A DNA stretch of 64,000 nucleotides from PALSA-693 sp963702305 (lineage in GTDB: Bacteria > Actinomycetota > Acidimicrobiia > Acidimicrobiales > Palsa-688): the NCBI GenBank assembly GCA_963702305.1, contig CAVPBX010000017.1, forward strand, positions 62,001 to 126,000, given 5' to 3'. Under the pieces are notes generated by a model. That model did not search any database. It saw only the letters and a list, made by a program, of their open reading frames with translations, and had not been told where the DNA came from. Made by a program: the position numbers and the translations under genes. Below are positions 56,511 to 64,000 of the stretch, piece after piece. How positions within the stretch are numbered: the stretch's first letter is position 1; each line of letters begins with the position of its first letter.

Positions 56511-56603
56511 GACGACGCAGCCAAGCAGGTCGGTCGGCGCGGCGGCCCGTTACCCATGCCGCTGGACGGAACCCGTTGCTGCGGCCGCTCTAGCATCCCC
56601 CGG

Positions 56604-57304
56604 GTGGAGAAGGTCATCTACCTGCTGCTGGACGGCGACCCCGATGTCGGTCTCGCCCTGCGCACCTCGACCGTGGCGGCGCTGCGAGCCGCCGGCGCCC
56701 GGCGGATCCAGGTCAACGTGGTCGACCCCGACATCGGTCCACCCTTTGGCGTGCCACCTGAGCCCGGCGCCACGGTCCTGACCGCAGCCGTGTCGGTGTG
56801 GGTCAACACCGCCGAGGGGGCCCGCCCGGGCCTTGACGCCGCTCTGCCGGCGCCGGGACCCGAGGGGGCCTGGTGGGCCTACCTGGTCACAGAGGCCGAG
56901 CCGCTGCCGAACACCACCGCCCCTCCCGGACCCGACGGCCGGGTCGCCGGTTTCGCCCAGCTGGTGCCGCTGTCCGTTCCCGACGGGCTGACCTGGGGGG
57001 AGTGGCGCCGGCGCTGGCAGGGCAGCCACACGTCCGTGGCCCTGGCCACCCAGTCGACCATCCGGTACGTACAGAATGTGGTGTTCCGGACCCTGACCCC
57101 GGGCGCGCCCCCTACGCGGCCATCGTGGAGGAGTGTTTTCCCCTGGAGGCCGCCACCGACCTGCACGTGTTCTTCGACGCGGTCGGCGATGAGGCCCGGC
57201 TGGCCCGGCACATGGCGGCCATGTCCGAGAGCTGCGACCGGTTTATGGCAGGGGAGGCGCCGGTGGCCTGGACTGCGGAGTACCTGTTCGCGAACGGGGA
57301 GTGA
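56604..57304 (+). CDS. EthD-domain-like protein, frame broken near 57110
   Basis: About 233 residues after correction, GTG 56604. The N-terminal half (VIYLLLDGDPDVGLALRTSTVAALRAAGARRIQVNVVD) and the central part (QLVPLSVPDGLTWGEWRRRWQGSHTSVALATQSTIRYVQNVVFRTL) show a duplicated EthD/dimeric ferredoxin-like fold. The C-terminus (PYAAIVEECFPLEAATDLHVFFDAVGDEARLARHMAAM) is in the next frame; one C missing from the C-run at 57108-57112 joins them. EthD proteins accompany oxidative ring-degradation enzymes. It is divergent from the SDR gene by 93 bp. Confidence 0.8.
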
Positions 57305-57600
57305 TCGCCGGCGCCGGTCGGGTGGCCGGCGGGCCGGCGGGCCGGCGGGCCGGACTGGCCGCTCCGGACAAGTGGGCCGGGCCGGGGGGCGTGCCGGCCG
57401 AGGGGCGTGCCGGGCTGGTGCGATTTGTATCCATGGTGCACTTATGTCTATGAGATGCACATAAGTGCACCCAAGGTACAAATCGCACCACCTGACAGCC
57501 TCCCGCCGGCAGCCGCCCGCTCCCGCCGGCAGCCGCCGGCAGCCGCCCGCTCCCGCCGGCCGACCGCTCCCGCCGGCTCCCGCCCGCCCGCTCCCGGCGC
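57305..57600. repeat. Repeat-rich intergenic region with AT-rich long hairpin
   Basis: No gene in these 296 bp between convergent genes. Left flank: about four copies of GGCCGGCG-type units (57325-57355). Centre: two 32-nt arms, 57416-57447 and 57459-57490, reverse complements except about five central positions, with an 11-nt loop. The inner 13 bp (GGTGCACTTATGT / ACATAAGTGCACC) and outer 14 bp (TGGTGCGATTTGTA / TACAAATCGCACCA) are perfect. Right flank: repeated CCCGCTCCCGCCGGCAGCCG units (57500-57600). The AT-rich stem inside extreme-GC repeats is unlike all surrounding DNA. It may act as a bidirectional terminator. Confidence 0.75.
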
Positions 57601-59028
57601 CTATCCCGCTCGCCGGCCGGCGGCCCGCCCCGCTCGCCGGCCGAAGAACGTCCCGTCCCCCAGTGACGTGCCGCTGGCGTAGCCCCACGAGGGGATGCCG
57701 GAAGTGGCCCGGCCGGCGGCGTACAGGCCGGGGATCGGCTCACCGCCGGGGCCGACGACTTCGCCGTCGGTGGTCGTCACCAGGCCCCCGAGGGTGAACA
57801 CCGCGTAGGGCATTCCCGTGAGCTGGATGGCGCCGAACGGCGCCCGCAGCGGGCGCACGAACTCCGCCCGCTTGTGGAAGAGGGGGTCCTGGCCGGCGGC
57901 GGCGTGCCGGTTGTACAGCTCCACCGTGGACTGCAGCGCCCCCTCGGGCAGCCCCATCTCCCCTTCCAGCTCTGCGACGGTCTCGCACACCCAGGTCGGC
58001 CGGTAGCCCCAGCGATCGACCTCGGGGACCGATTCGAAGATCTCCTCGTCGAGGACCAGCGCACAACGAGCCTGGTGGTGGAAGATGGCGGCCTGCCCGC
58101 TGCGGCCGCAATAGGTGTCCTCGTTGATAAAGCGCTGCCCGAACTGATTGACCAGCAGCGACGGGTAGACGAGAAGGGGCACACTCGGCAGGGCGGTCTG
58201 GGCCGCGTCCATGTGGGCCACCGCCGCCCCGAGCCCCTGACCCAACCGGATCGAGGTGCCGTCGTCGCCGTCCGTGCCGAGCACCATCTGCCCGGCGACG
58301 AGCGGGGCGTGCTGGGCCACCATGTCCCCGTTGGCCATGAACCCGCCGCTGGCCAGGACGACGCCTCGCCGGGCCCGCACGGCGAGCTCGGTCCCGAACT
58401 GGCGGGCGATCACGCCGGCCACGCGCCCGTCGGCCTCTACCACCAGTTGCGCCACGCGGGTGTCGGGCAGCACCCGGGCCCCCGTGGCCGACGCCGCCGC
58501 GGAGAGGTGCTGCATCAGCATCCAGCCGCCCGACTTGGAGCCGGGGCGCTTGTGCTGCATCTGCGGGATGTGCCCTCGGGGGGCCGGCGCCGCCAACTCG
58601 CTGAAGGGCCAGGCGTTCTCGCCGCCGGTGTACACCAGGCCGTCGTCGGTCGGCGGCTCCCAGCAGGGCCGTTCGTAGAACGACTCCTTGAACACCACCC
58701 CGCAGTCCACCAGCCAGTGGAAGTGTTCGACGCTCCGTTCGCAGTAGACGTCGATCTTGGCCTGGTTGGGCCCGGGGCCGGTCGCCGCGAGCAGGTACGC
58801 CCGCATGGCCTCGGGCGTGTCCTCGAAGCCGCACGCCTTCTGCACCGGGGTGCCGCCGCCCAGATAGATCTCCCCCCCCGCCATGGCGCTGGCCCCGCCG
58901 CCACCGGCGGCGCGCTCGAGGATCAGCACGTCGGCGGCGCCGGCTTCACCGGCCCCGACGGCCGCCGAGGCTCCCGCACAGCCGTAGCCCACGATCACCA
59001 CGTCCGCTTCGGCGTCCCACGCCGCCAC
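57601..59028 (-). CDS. FAD-binding dehydrogenase, 3-ketosteroid-delta1-dehydrogenase / fumarate-reductase-like
   Basis: 475 residues from GTG 59028. The FAD site is EADVVIVGYGCAGASAAVGAGEAG, followed by ERAAGGGGASAMAGGEIYLGGG; mid-protein GVVLASGGFMANGDMV and NQFGQRFINEDTYCGRSG; near the end GGLVTTTDGEVVGPGGEPIPGLYAAGRATSGIPSWGYASGTSLGDGTFFGRRAG, shown in part. The layout fits the KstD/fumarate reductase flavoprotein family. A start at GTG 59084, overlapping the ALDH stop (GTGA), is attractive but needs one inserted base near 59052. It is predicted to desaturate a ketosteroid-like ring. Confidence 0.87.
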   Translation of the reverse strand: MAAWDAEADVVIVGYGCAGASAAVGAGEAGAADVLILERAAGGGGASAMAGGEIYLGGGTPVQKACGFEDTPEAMRAYLLAATGPGPNQAKIDVYCERSVEHFHWLVDCGVVFKESFYERPCWEPPTDDGLVYTGGENAWPFSELAAPAPRGHIPQMQHKRPGSKSGGWMLMQHLSAAASATGARVLPDTRVAQLVVEADGRVAGVIARQFGTELAVRARRGVVLASGGFMANGDMVAQHAPLVAGQMVLGTDGDDGTSIRLGQGLGAAVAHMDAAQTALPSVPLLVYPSLLVNQFGQRFINEDTYCGRSGQAAIFHHQARCALVLDEEIFESVPEVDRWGYRPTWVCETVAELEGEMGLPEGALQSTVELYNRHAAAGQDPLFHKRAEFVRPLRAPFGAIQLTGMPYAVFTLGGLVTTTDGEVVGPGGEPIPGLYAAGRATSGIPSWGYASGTSLGDGTFFGRRAGRAAGRRAG

Positions 59029-59080
59029 CTCGGCGCGCGCCCGGGGCGCAGCGGCGCGGCGGCGTCGAGCGAACCGGAGC

Positions 59081-60526
59081 TCACGCGGGCGGCACCTGCA
59101 TGATGGTCTTGAGGTTGAAGTAGGCGGCCAACCCCTCCGGTCCGAGTTCTCGGCCCAGGCCGGACTGCTTGACCCCGCCGAACGGCGCGCAGGTCTCGAG
59201 GGCGATCCCGTTGAGGGTGATGGTTCCGGTCCGCACCTGGCGGGCCACTTCCAGTCCGCGAGCTGCATCGGTCGTGTAGACCCCGCCGCCCAGGCCGTAA
59301 TCGGACTGGTTGGCCAGACGGATCGCCTCCTCGGTGCCCTCGTAGGGGATGACGACGGCCACCGGCCCGAAGATCTCCTCCTGGGCCACGCGCATGGTGT
59401 TGTCGACGTTGGTGAGCACCGTGGGCTCCACGTACCAGCCCTTCGGCAGATGGGCGGGGCGGCCGCCGCCGACGGCCACTTTGGCGCCTTCCTGCTGACC
59501 GAGGGCGATATAGGACTCGACCCGGTCCCGCTGGCGGGCCGCGACGAGGGGACCGAAGACGGTGCCCGGATCGAACGGGTCGCCGACGGACAGGGTGCGC
59601 ACCTTCTCGGCCAGAGCCTCGACGACCTCGTCGTAGCGGGACTGGGGCGCCAGGATCCGGGTCTGGGCGATGCACGCCTGCCCGCTGAACATCATGGATC
59701 CCATCGGCAGCAGGGTGTCGGCCACCTGGCCCACGTCGGCGTCGTCGAGCACGATCGCCGCGGACTTGCCCCCGAGCTCCAGGGTCACCGGCCGGAGCAG
59801 ATCGCCGCAGGCGGCCGCGATCTTGCGGCCCGCCGCCGTGCTGCCCGTAAAGGCCACCTTGTCGACCCCGGGATGGGTCACCAGGTACTCGCTGGTGGCC
59901 CGGTCCGCCACCACCACGTTGACGACTCCGGGCGGGAGGCCGATCTCGACGAGGGCCTCGGCGAGCAGGTAGGCGTCGAGGGCCGTCTCCGGCGAGGGCT
60001 TGAGCACCACCGTGCAGCCGGCCGCCAGGGCGGGCCCGAGCTTGAGGGCGGCGGTGTAGAGCGGCACGTTCCACGGCACGATCGCCGCCACCACCCCGAC
60101 CGGGACGCGCTGCACCACGATCCCGCCGAGCATCCCGTCGCGGCGCTCCTCGAGGGCGGTGTCCGTTGCCAGCCCGGCGTAGTAGTCGAGCGTCATGGTC
60201 GAGGGCAGGATCTGCAGCATCGAGCACAGCATCGACGGGGTGCCGTTCTCAGAGGTGATCGTCGCCGCCAACTCGGCGTCGCGACGCTGCAGGGCCTGGG
60301 ACAGGGCGGTGAGGTAGGTGGCCCGTTCCGCCGGCGCCAGCGACGGCCAGGGCCCACGGTCGAACGCCGTCCGGGCGGCAGCCACGGCCCGGTCGATGTC
60401 GGAGGGCACCGCGTCGGGGACCCGGCCGATGATCTCCTCGGTGGAGGCACTGATCACCTCGATCGTCCCCGTCGCCGCCGAGTCGACCCATTCGCCCCCG
60501 ATCAGCAACTGCCGGCGTTCGTCCAT
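59081..60526 (-). CDS. NAD(P)-dependent aldehyde dehydrogenase
   Basis: 481 residues, classical ALDH. Cofactor/catalytic motifs: IVPWNVPLYTAALKLGPALAAGCTVVLKPSPETA (Asn kept), FTGSTAAGRKI, LELGGKSA (catalytic Glu) and FSGQACIAQTRI (catalytic Cys), ending with PFGGVKQSGLGRELGPEGLAAY. ATG 60526 follows AGGGAGG by 6 nt, which decides against GTG 60532. It lies immediately upstream of the KstD-like gene and is probably co-transcribed with it. It likely oxidises an aldehyde from side-chain or ring breakdown. Confidence 0.95.
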   Translation of the reverse strand: MDERRQLLIGGEWVDSAATGTIEVISASTEEIIGRVPDAVPSDIDRAVAAARTAFDRGPWPSLAPAERATYLTALSQALQRRDAELAATITSENGTPSMLCSMLQILPSTMTLDYYAGLATDTALEERRDGMLGGIVVQRVPVGVVAAIVPWNVPLYTAALKLGPALAAGCTVVLKPSPETALDAYLLAEALVEIGLPPGVVNVVVADRATSEYLVTHPGVDKVAFTGSTAAGRKIAAACGDLLRPVTLELGGKSAAIVLDDADVGQVADTLLPMGSMMFSGQACIAQTRILAPQSRYDEVVEALAEKVRTLSVGDPFDPGTVFGPLVAARQRDRVESYIALGQQEGAKVAVGGGRPAHLPKGWYVEPTVLTNVDNTMRVAQEEIFGPVAVVIPYEGTEEAIRLANQSDYGLGGGVYTTDAARGLEVARQVRTGTITLNGIALETCAPFGGVKQSGLGRELGPEGLAAYFNLKTIMQVPPA

Positions 60527-60661
60527 CGTCACCCTCCCTTGTCGATCGCCGGCCCACGCTACGTTCCACCCGGCGCGGCGCTCACCCCCCTGTCCCGCTC
60601 GGCGGGACGGCCCGGACGGCGTTCCGGAGCGGGCAAACCGCCGGCCCTATGCTGCTCGGCC

Positions 60662-61450
60662 ATGCTGCTGGATCGATTCGGGGTCCCAGGGAAGGTGGCG
60701 GTGGTGACGGGGGCCAGCCGGGGCATCGGCGCGGCCACCTCCATGGCGCTGGCCGAAGGCGGGGCCGACCTGGTCGTGTCCGCCCGCGACGCCGCCACGC
60801 TGCAGGCCCTCGTCGACAAGGTGGCAGCCGACACCGGCCGGCTGGCCGTTCCGGTGGCGGCCGATCTCAGTGACCTGGACCAGTTGCCGGCCCTCATCGA
60901 GGCGGCCACGTCGAACTTCGGTCGGGTGGACATCGTCGTCAACAACGTCGGTGGCACCATGCCCCGACCGTTTATGAACACCAGCGCCCGCTACCTCGAA
61001 GCCGCCTTCCATTTCAACGTGACGGTGGCCTTCGAATTGACGAAGCTGGCCGTGCCCCATTTGCTGGCGGCAGGCGGGGGCTCGGTGATCAACGTCAGTT
61101 CGGCCATGGGCCGGCTCGCGGACCGCGGCTATGTGGCGTATGGGACCGCCAAGGCCGCCCTGATCCACATGACCCGGTTGATGGCGCTGGACCTCTCGCC
61201 GCGGATCCGGGTCAACGTCATCGCCCCGGGTTCCATCGAGACCGACGCCCTCGGTAGCGTCCTCGACGACGACATGCGTAGCACCATGACCACCATGACC
61301 CCTGCCCGCCGGCTCGGCTCCCCCGAGGACATCGCCGCCGCGGTGGTGTACCTGGCGTCGGACGCGGGCGCCTTTGTCACCGGCAAGGTGCTCGAAGTCG
61401 ACGGCGGGCTCACCACCCCGAACCTGCCGCTGGGCCTGCCTGACCTGTGA
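60662..61450 (+). CDS. Short-chain dehydrogenase/reductase
   Basis: 262 residues, classical SDR. Cofactor TGASRGIGAATSMAL, NNVGG, Ser in VINVSSAMG, Tyr/Lys in YGTAKAALIHM, VIAPGSIETDAL, and C-terminal GAFVTGKVLEVDGGL. FabG-like length. It is divergent from the ALDH by 135 bp and followed 16 bp later by the flavin reductase-like gene, so those two form an operon. It probably oxidises a secondary alcohol in the catabolic pathway. Confidence 0.94.
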   Translation: MLLDRFGVPGKVAVVTGASRGIGAATSMALAEGGADLVVSARDAATLQALVDKVAADTGRLAVPVAADLSDLDQLPALIEAATSNFGRVDIVVNNVGGTMPRPFMNTSARYLEAAFHFNVTVAFELTKLAVPHLLAAGGGSVINVSSAMGRLADRGYVAYGTAKAALIHMTRLMALDLSPRIRVNVIAPGSIETDALGSVLDDDMRSTMTTMTPARRLGSPEDIAAAVVYLASDAGAFVTGKVLEVDGGLTTPNLPLGLPDL

Positions 61451-61466
61451 AAGTCGAGCCTGACCT

Positions 61467-61949
61467 ATGAGAGCCGAGATGGTCGACGAGGGTGAGTTCC
61501 GGGCCACGCTCGGGCACTTCGCCACCGGGGTAGTGGTCATCACCGCGCTGCACGACGGCCGGCCGGCGGGCTTCACCTGCCAGTCGTTCTTCAGCCTGTC
61601 CTTGGACCCGCCGCTGGTGGCCTTCGCGCCCGGGAAGTCGTCCACGAGTTGGCCGAAGGTCGCCGAGGTGGGCACCTTGTGCGCCAACGTCCTGGCGGAT
61701 GAGCAGGAGGCGCTGGCGCGCACCTTCGCCCACTCCGGGGCCGACAAGTTCGCCGGCGTGGGGTGGTCGCCCGGGCCCACCGGTCCGCCCCGTCTCCACG
61801 ACGCCCTGGCCTGGATCGACTGCACCATCGAAACCGTCCACGATGCCGGTGATCACCATCTGGTGGTGGCCCGGGTGGTGGGCATGGAGACCGGGGCGGG
61901 CCGGCCCCTGCTGTTCTACCGAGGCGGCTTCGGCGGCTTCGAGGCCTAA
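61467..61949 (+). CDS. Flavin reductase-like (HsaB-type) protein
   Basis: 160 residues, split-barrel flavin reductase of the DIM6/NTAB group. Segments FRATLGHFATGVVVITALHDGRPAGFTCQSFFSLSLDPPLVAFAPGKSSTSW and LCANVLADEQEALARTFA match the reductase partner of two-component flavin monooxygenases such as HsaB. The C-terminal LLFYRGGFGGF is typical. With the HsaA-like gene 0.5 kb away it would make a complete hydroxylase: reductase plus oxygenase. Its stop overlaps the convergent SnoaL gene by 4 bp. Confidence 0.9.
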   Translation: MRAEMVDEGEFRATLGHFATGVVVITALHDGRPAGFTCQSFFSLSLDPPLVAFAPGKSSTSWPKVAEVGTLCANVLADEQEALARTFAHSGADKFAGVGWSPGPTGPPRLHDALAWIDCTIETVHDAGDHHLVVARVVGMETGAGRPLLFYRGGFGGFEA

Positions 61950-62476
61950 GCGCCCGCTGGTCTGGTCGTCCCCGCGCTCGCGGCCGTGGCCGTCCAGTCG
62001 CCGGTTCCCTCGCCGGCCCACCAGTGGTCGGTTACCGTGATGCCGTCGCGGGACATGGTCTCCTCGTACAGCCGGCGGTACCCGGTGCGATGGATCTTCC
62101 ACTCCCCATCGACCTTGATCATCTCGTCGGTGTAGTAGGCCGCCCCCCGCAACGCGAAGTTGGCGGCGGGCATGATCACGATGTCGTCCAGCGCCCAGCG
62201 GGCCGTCGCGGTCGTCGAGCTGGTGAGCTCGATTTCGGGGTGATGCACCCGATGGGAGCTGAGCATCTCGCCGGGCGGCATGGAGTCCCGGAGAAACCCG
62301 ACGATGGCGTCGCGTCCCTCGAAGCTCAACTTCCCCGCGGCGTAGGCGGCGGTGGCGTCCTCGGTCAGCACGCTCGCCAACAGCTCCCAGTCGCGCAGGT
62401 CGACGGCCCGGAGATAGCGGTACTTGACGGTCTTGATGGCTTCGAGGTCGACGAGGTCCTCGGGTGAGATCGGCAT
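61946..62476 (-). CDS. SnoaL/NTF2-like protein
   Basis: 176 residues, nuclear-transport-factor-2 fold. N-terminal helix DLVDLEAIKTVKYRYLRAVDLRDWELLASVLTEDATAAY, middle EGRDAIVGFLRDSMPPGEMLSSHRVHHPEIEL, closing strand VDGEWKIHRTGYRRLYEE. The family includes steroid isomerases, dehydratases and polyketide cyclases; Asp and His residues are present but the catalytic set cannot be assigned. It lies 15 bp after the HsaA-like gene on the same strand and is probably co-transcribed. Confidence 0.9.
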   Translation of the reverse strand: MPISPEDLVDLEAIKTVKYRYLRAVDLRDWELLASVLTEDATAAYAAGKLSFEGRDAIVGFLRDSMPPGEMLSSHRVHHPEIELTSSTTATARWALDDIVIMPAANFALRGAAYYTDEMIKVDGEWKIHRTGYRRLYEETMSRDGITVTDHWWAGEGTGDWTATAASAGTTRPAGA

Positions 62477-62491
62477 GCGAGCACCCCCCGC

Positions 62492-63655
62492 CTAGATCAT
62501 CACGTCGGTCGGGTTGAAGCCCATGGCGGTCATGCCGTAGCTGTGCAGCGACCGGTCGACGGAGTTGACGGTGTGGTGGCGCCCGGCGTGGGCGTCCCGC
62601 CACAGCCGTTGGATGGGATTCGAGGTGCTGATGGTCCCGGCGCCGCTGCGGTCGAAGATCTCGTCGATGGCGGCGATGGCCCGGGCGCTGCCTTGCACCT
62701 GATCGCGCCGGGCCCGGCTGCGCATCTCGATGGTGATCGGCTCGCCCCGCTCGGCGGTTTCGTACATGTCGCCGATGTTGCGCAGCAGCTGGGTGCGGCA
62801 GGCGTCGACCTCGCACGCGGCCCGGCCCAGGGCGGCCACCGTGTAGGGATCGTCGGTCGCCTTCCCCCAGCTCTTGCTCACCCGGGCTTTCGTGAACTCC
62901 AGGTTCTCGGTGAGCACCCCTTCGGCCATCCCGATGATGGCGCCGGTGATGGCGTTGGAGAACATGGTGCCGAACGAGAGCCGGTACAACGGCGAAGTGT
63001 TCACCGCCAGCCCGGGACTCTCCCAGGAGAACATTTTCACCAGGTTGATGGCCCGGTAGTCGGGGACGTACAGGTCCTCCACGATGATGTCGTTGCTGCC
63101 GGTGCCGCACAGGCCCATCACCTGCCACACGTCCTCGATGCGGTAGTCCCGGCGGGGGATCAGCACGTTCCACATCTCGGGCGCGGTGCCCTCGCCGCGG
63201 TCCAGCATCACCCCGAGGATGGCCCACTGGCAGTGGTCGCAGCCCGACGAGAAGCTCCACCGGCCCGTGAGCTGGAAGCCACCGGCCACCGGCGTCATGC
63301 GACCGCCCGGCATGTACGACGAGCTGGCCCAGGTGTCGGGGTCGTCGCCCCACACCTCGGCTTGGACCCGGTCGTCGAACAGGGCGATCTGCCAGGGGTG
63401 CACACCCACCACCCCGCTGACCCAGCCCGTCGACCCGCACGCCGCGCCGATGGCCATGACGCACTCAAAGAACCGCCGCGGGTCGGCTTCCAGCCCGCCA
63501 TACCGCTTGGGCTGCAGCAGCCGGACGAGGCCCGTCTCCTTGAGCTCCTTGACCGACTCGTCCGGCAGCCGGCGGGCGGCCTCGGCGTCAACGGCCCGCT
63601 CGCGCAGCAGCGGCGTGAGTTCTCGAACATTCTCGAGGACCTTGAGCTCGCTCAC
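62492..63655 (-). CDS. HsaA-like flavin-dependent monooxygenase (acyl-CoA dehydrogenase fold)
   Basis: 387 residues. GTG 63655 has AGGAGA 8 nt upstream, which decides the start. Acyl-CoA-dehydrogenase-like two-component monooxygenase: RAVDAEAARRLPDESVKELKETGLVRLLQPKRYGGLEADPRRF, GSTGWVSGVVGVHPWQIALF, GGFQLTGRWSFSSGCDHCQWAILG, GTGSNDIIVEDLYVPDYRAI, and C-terminal RDAHAGRHHTVNSVDRSLHSYG. This is the pattern of HsaA and related phenol/secosteroid hydroxylases, which use reduced flavin supplied by an HsaB-type partner, encoded nearby. The exact substrate is inferred only. Confidence 0.9.
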   Translation of the reverse strand: MSELKVLENVRELTPLLRERAVDAEAARRLPDESVKELKETGLVRLLQPKRYGGLEADPRRFFECVMAIGAACGSTGWVSGVVGVHPWQIALFDDRVQAEVWGDDPDTWASSSYMPGGRMTPVAGGFQLTGRWSFSSGCDHCQWAILGVMLDRGEGTAPEMWNVLIPRRDYRIEDVWQVMGLCGTGSNDIIVEDLYVPDYRAINLVKMFSWESPGLAVNTSPLYRLSFGTMFSNAITGAIIGMAEGVLTENLEFTKARVSKSWGKATDDPYTVAALGRAACEVDACRTQLLRNIGDMYETAERGEPITIEMRSRARRDQVQGSARAIAAIDEIFDRSGAGTISTSNPIQRLWRDAHAGRHHTVNSVDRSLHSYGMTAMGFNPTDVMI

Positions 63656-63800
63656 GTTGGGGTCTCCTCTCTCGCGGGCCGGGTACCGGAATGCCCGGGT
63701 AAAAGTGTGGCCGCTGGCGGCATGGGCTGCCATGAGGTCATTCCAGTGGCCGGGACGGGCCCGGGTGGCGCGCCGGCGGCCTTTCAGTACGCTTCGGCGG

Positions 63801-64000
63801 GTGACGACACTGGACTTCGAGGCCACCAGCCGGTACCTGGAAGGCGAGTACCGGTTGCACTACCACGAGGCGGGGGACGGGCCGCCGCTGGTCCTGCTGC
63901 ACGGGTCCGGACCCGGGGTCAGCGGCTGGTCCAACTTCCGGGGGAACTTTCCCGTGTTCGCCGAGCGGTTCCGGACGGTGGTGTTCGACCTGCCCGGCTT
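63801..64000 (+). CDS. Alpha/beta hydrolase, HsaD/BphD-like (partial, runs off window)
   Basis: GTG 63801; only the first 66 residues are in the window. The start YLEGEYRLHYHEAGDGPPLVLLHGSGPGVSGWSNFRGNFPVFAERFRTVVFDLPG (shown as recognised) contains the oxyanion-hole motif LHGSGPGVSGWSNF characteristic of meta-cleavage-product hydrolases (HsaD, BphD, MhpC). The catalytic Ser, Asp and His lie beyond the window. It is divergent from the HsaA-like gene by 145 bp. It is consistent with ring-cleavage catabolism. Confidence 0.85.
   Translation, partial: MTTLDFEATSRYLEGEYRLHYHEAGDGPPLVLLHGSGPGVSGWSNFRGNFPVFAERFRTVVFDLPG

Noticed and set aside
57500..57600. CRISPR-like array
   Set aside because: Repeats are short, degenerate, GC-only and directly adjacent without unique spacers; no cas genes.

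Overview
The window comes from a high-GC actinobacterium (Actinomycetota). A class Acidimicrobiia or related uncultured lineage is my best guess from the gene set, but nothing here fixes the class. Supporting signs are a B12-dependent class II ribonucleotide reductase, oligoribonuclease, F420-style LLM and PPOX flavoproteins, DUF2510, a mycobacterial-type adenylate cyclase, AIM24 proteins and many steroid-type catabolic enzymes. The DNA looks chromosomal: there is no phage, plasmid, transposase or CRISPR. One tRNA (Gly-GCC) is present.

Layout. 0-4 kb: nrdJ interrupted by a LAGLIDADG intein sitting exactly at a conserved cysteine. 3.9-6.2 kb: a tightly overlapped membrane protein / histidine kinase / NarL-type regulator operon. 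6.5-12.1 kb: cytochrome P450, divergent quinone oxidoreductase, Tat-exported phospholipase C and a lipoprotein hydrolase. 12.1-18.4 kb: VOC protein, fused BCCP-carboxyltransferase, msrB, PPOX protein, orn, dut, fpg and tRNA-Gly. 18.5-24.7 kb: metX, OsmC, a CzcO-like flavoprotein, a CoA-binding protein, metY and rsgA. 24.8-32.9 kb: an HpnA-like epimerase, a secreted beta-helix protein, a DksA-like protein, DUF2510, an unusual CoA-transferase, an LLM oxidoreductase, DUF2237, VOC and thioesterase genes. 32.9-40.6 kb: DUF4118 protein, KimA-like permease, a lipoprotein, adenylate cyclase and two AIM24 paralogues. 40.7-48.1 kb: a four-gene branched-chain-type ABC uptake operon with fused permeases, fused ATPases and an unrecognised cell-surface partner. 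48.1-51.6 kb: a fused ModBC transporter and an MFS exporter. 51.7-64 kb: a catabolic island (DUF7064/7065-like protein, APH-fold phosphotransferase, two aldehyde dehydrogenases, two SDRs, EthD protein, KstD-like flavoprotein, HsaA-, HsaB- and HsaD-like enzymes) whose composition points to steroid or other polycyclic catabolism.

A striking feature is that about fifteen conserved genes are broken by what looks like one gained or lost base each (three in fpg). Each keeps clear homology on both sides of the break. I annotate each as one gene across the break and list the positions. Sequencing or assembly error is the simplest reading, but gene decay cannot be excluded from sequence alone.

How the genes work together: metX and metY form the acetylhomoserine sulfhydrylation route to homocysteine. 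dut and fpg, with nrdJ nearby, serve nucleotide pools and DNA repair. The Liv-type transporter and the catabolic island, together with the P450, suggest a heterotroph that takes up and oxidises lipidic or cyclic compounds.
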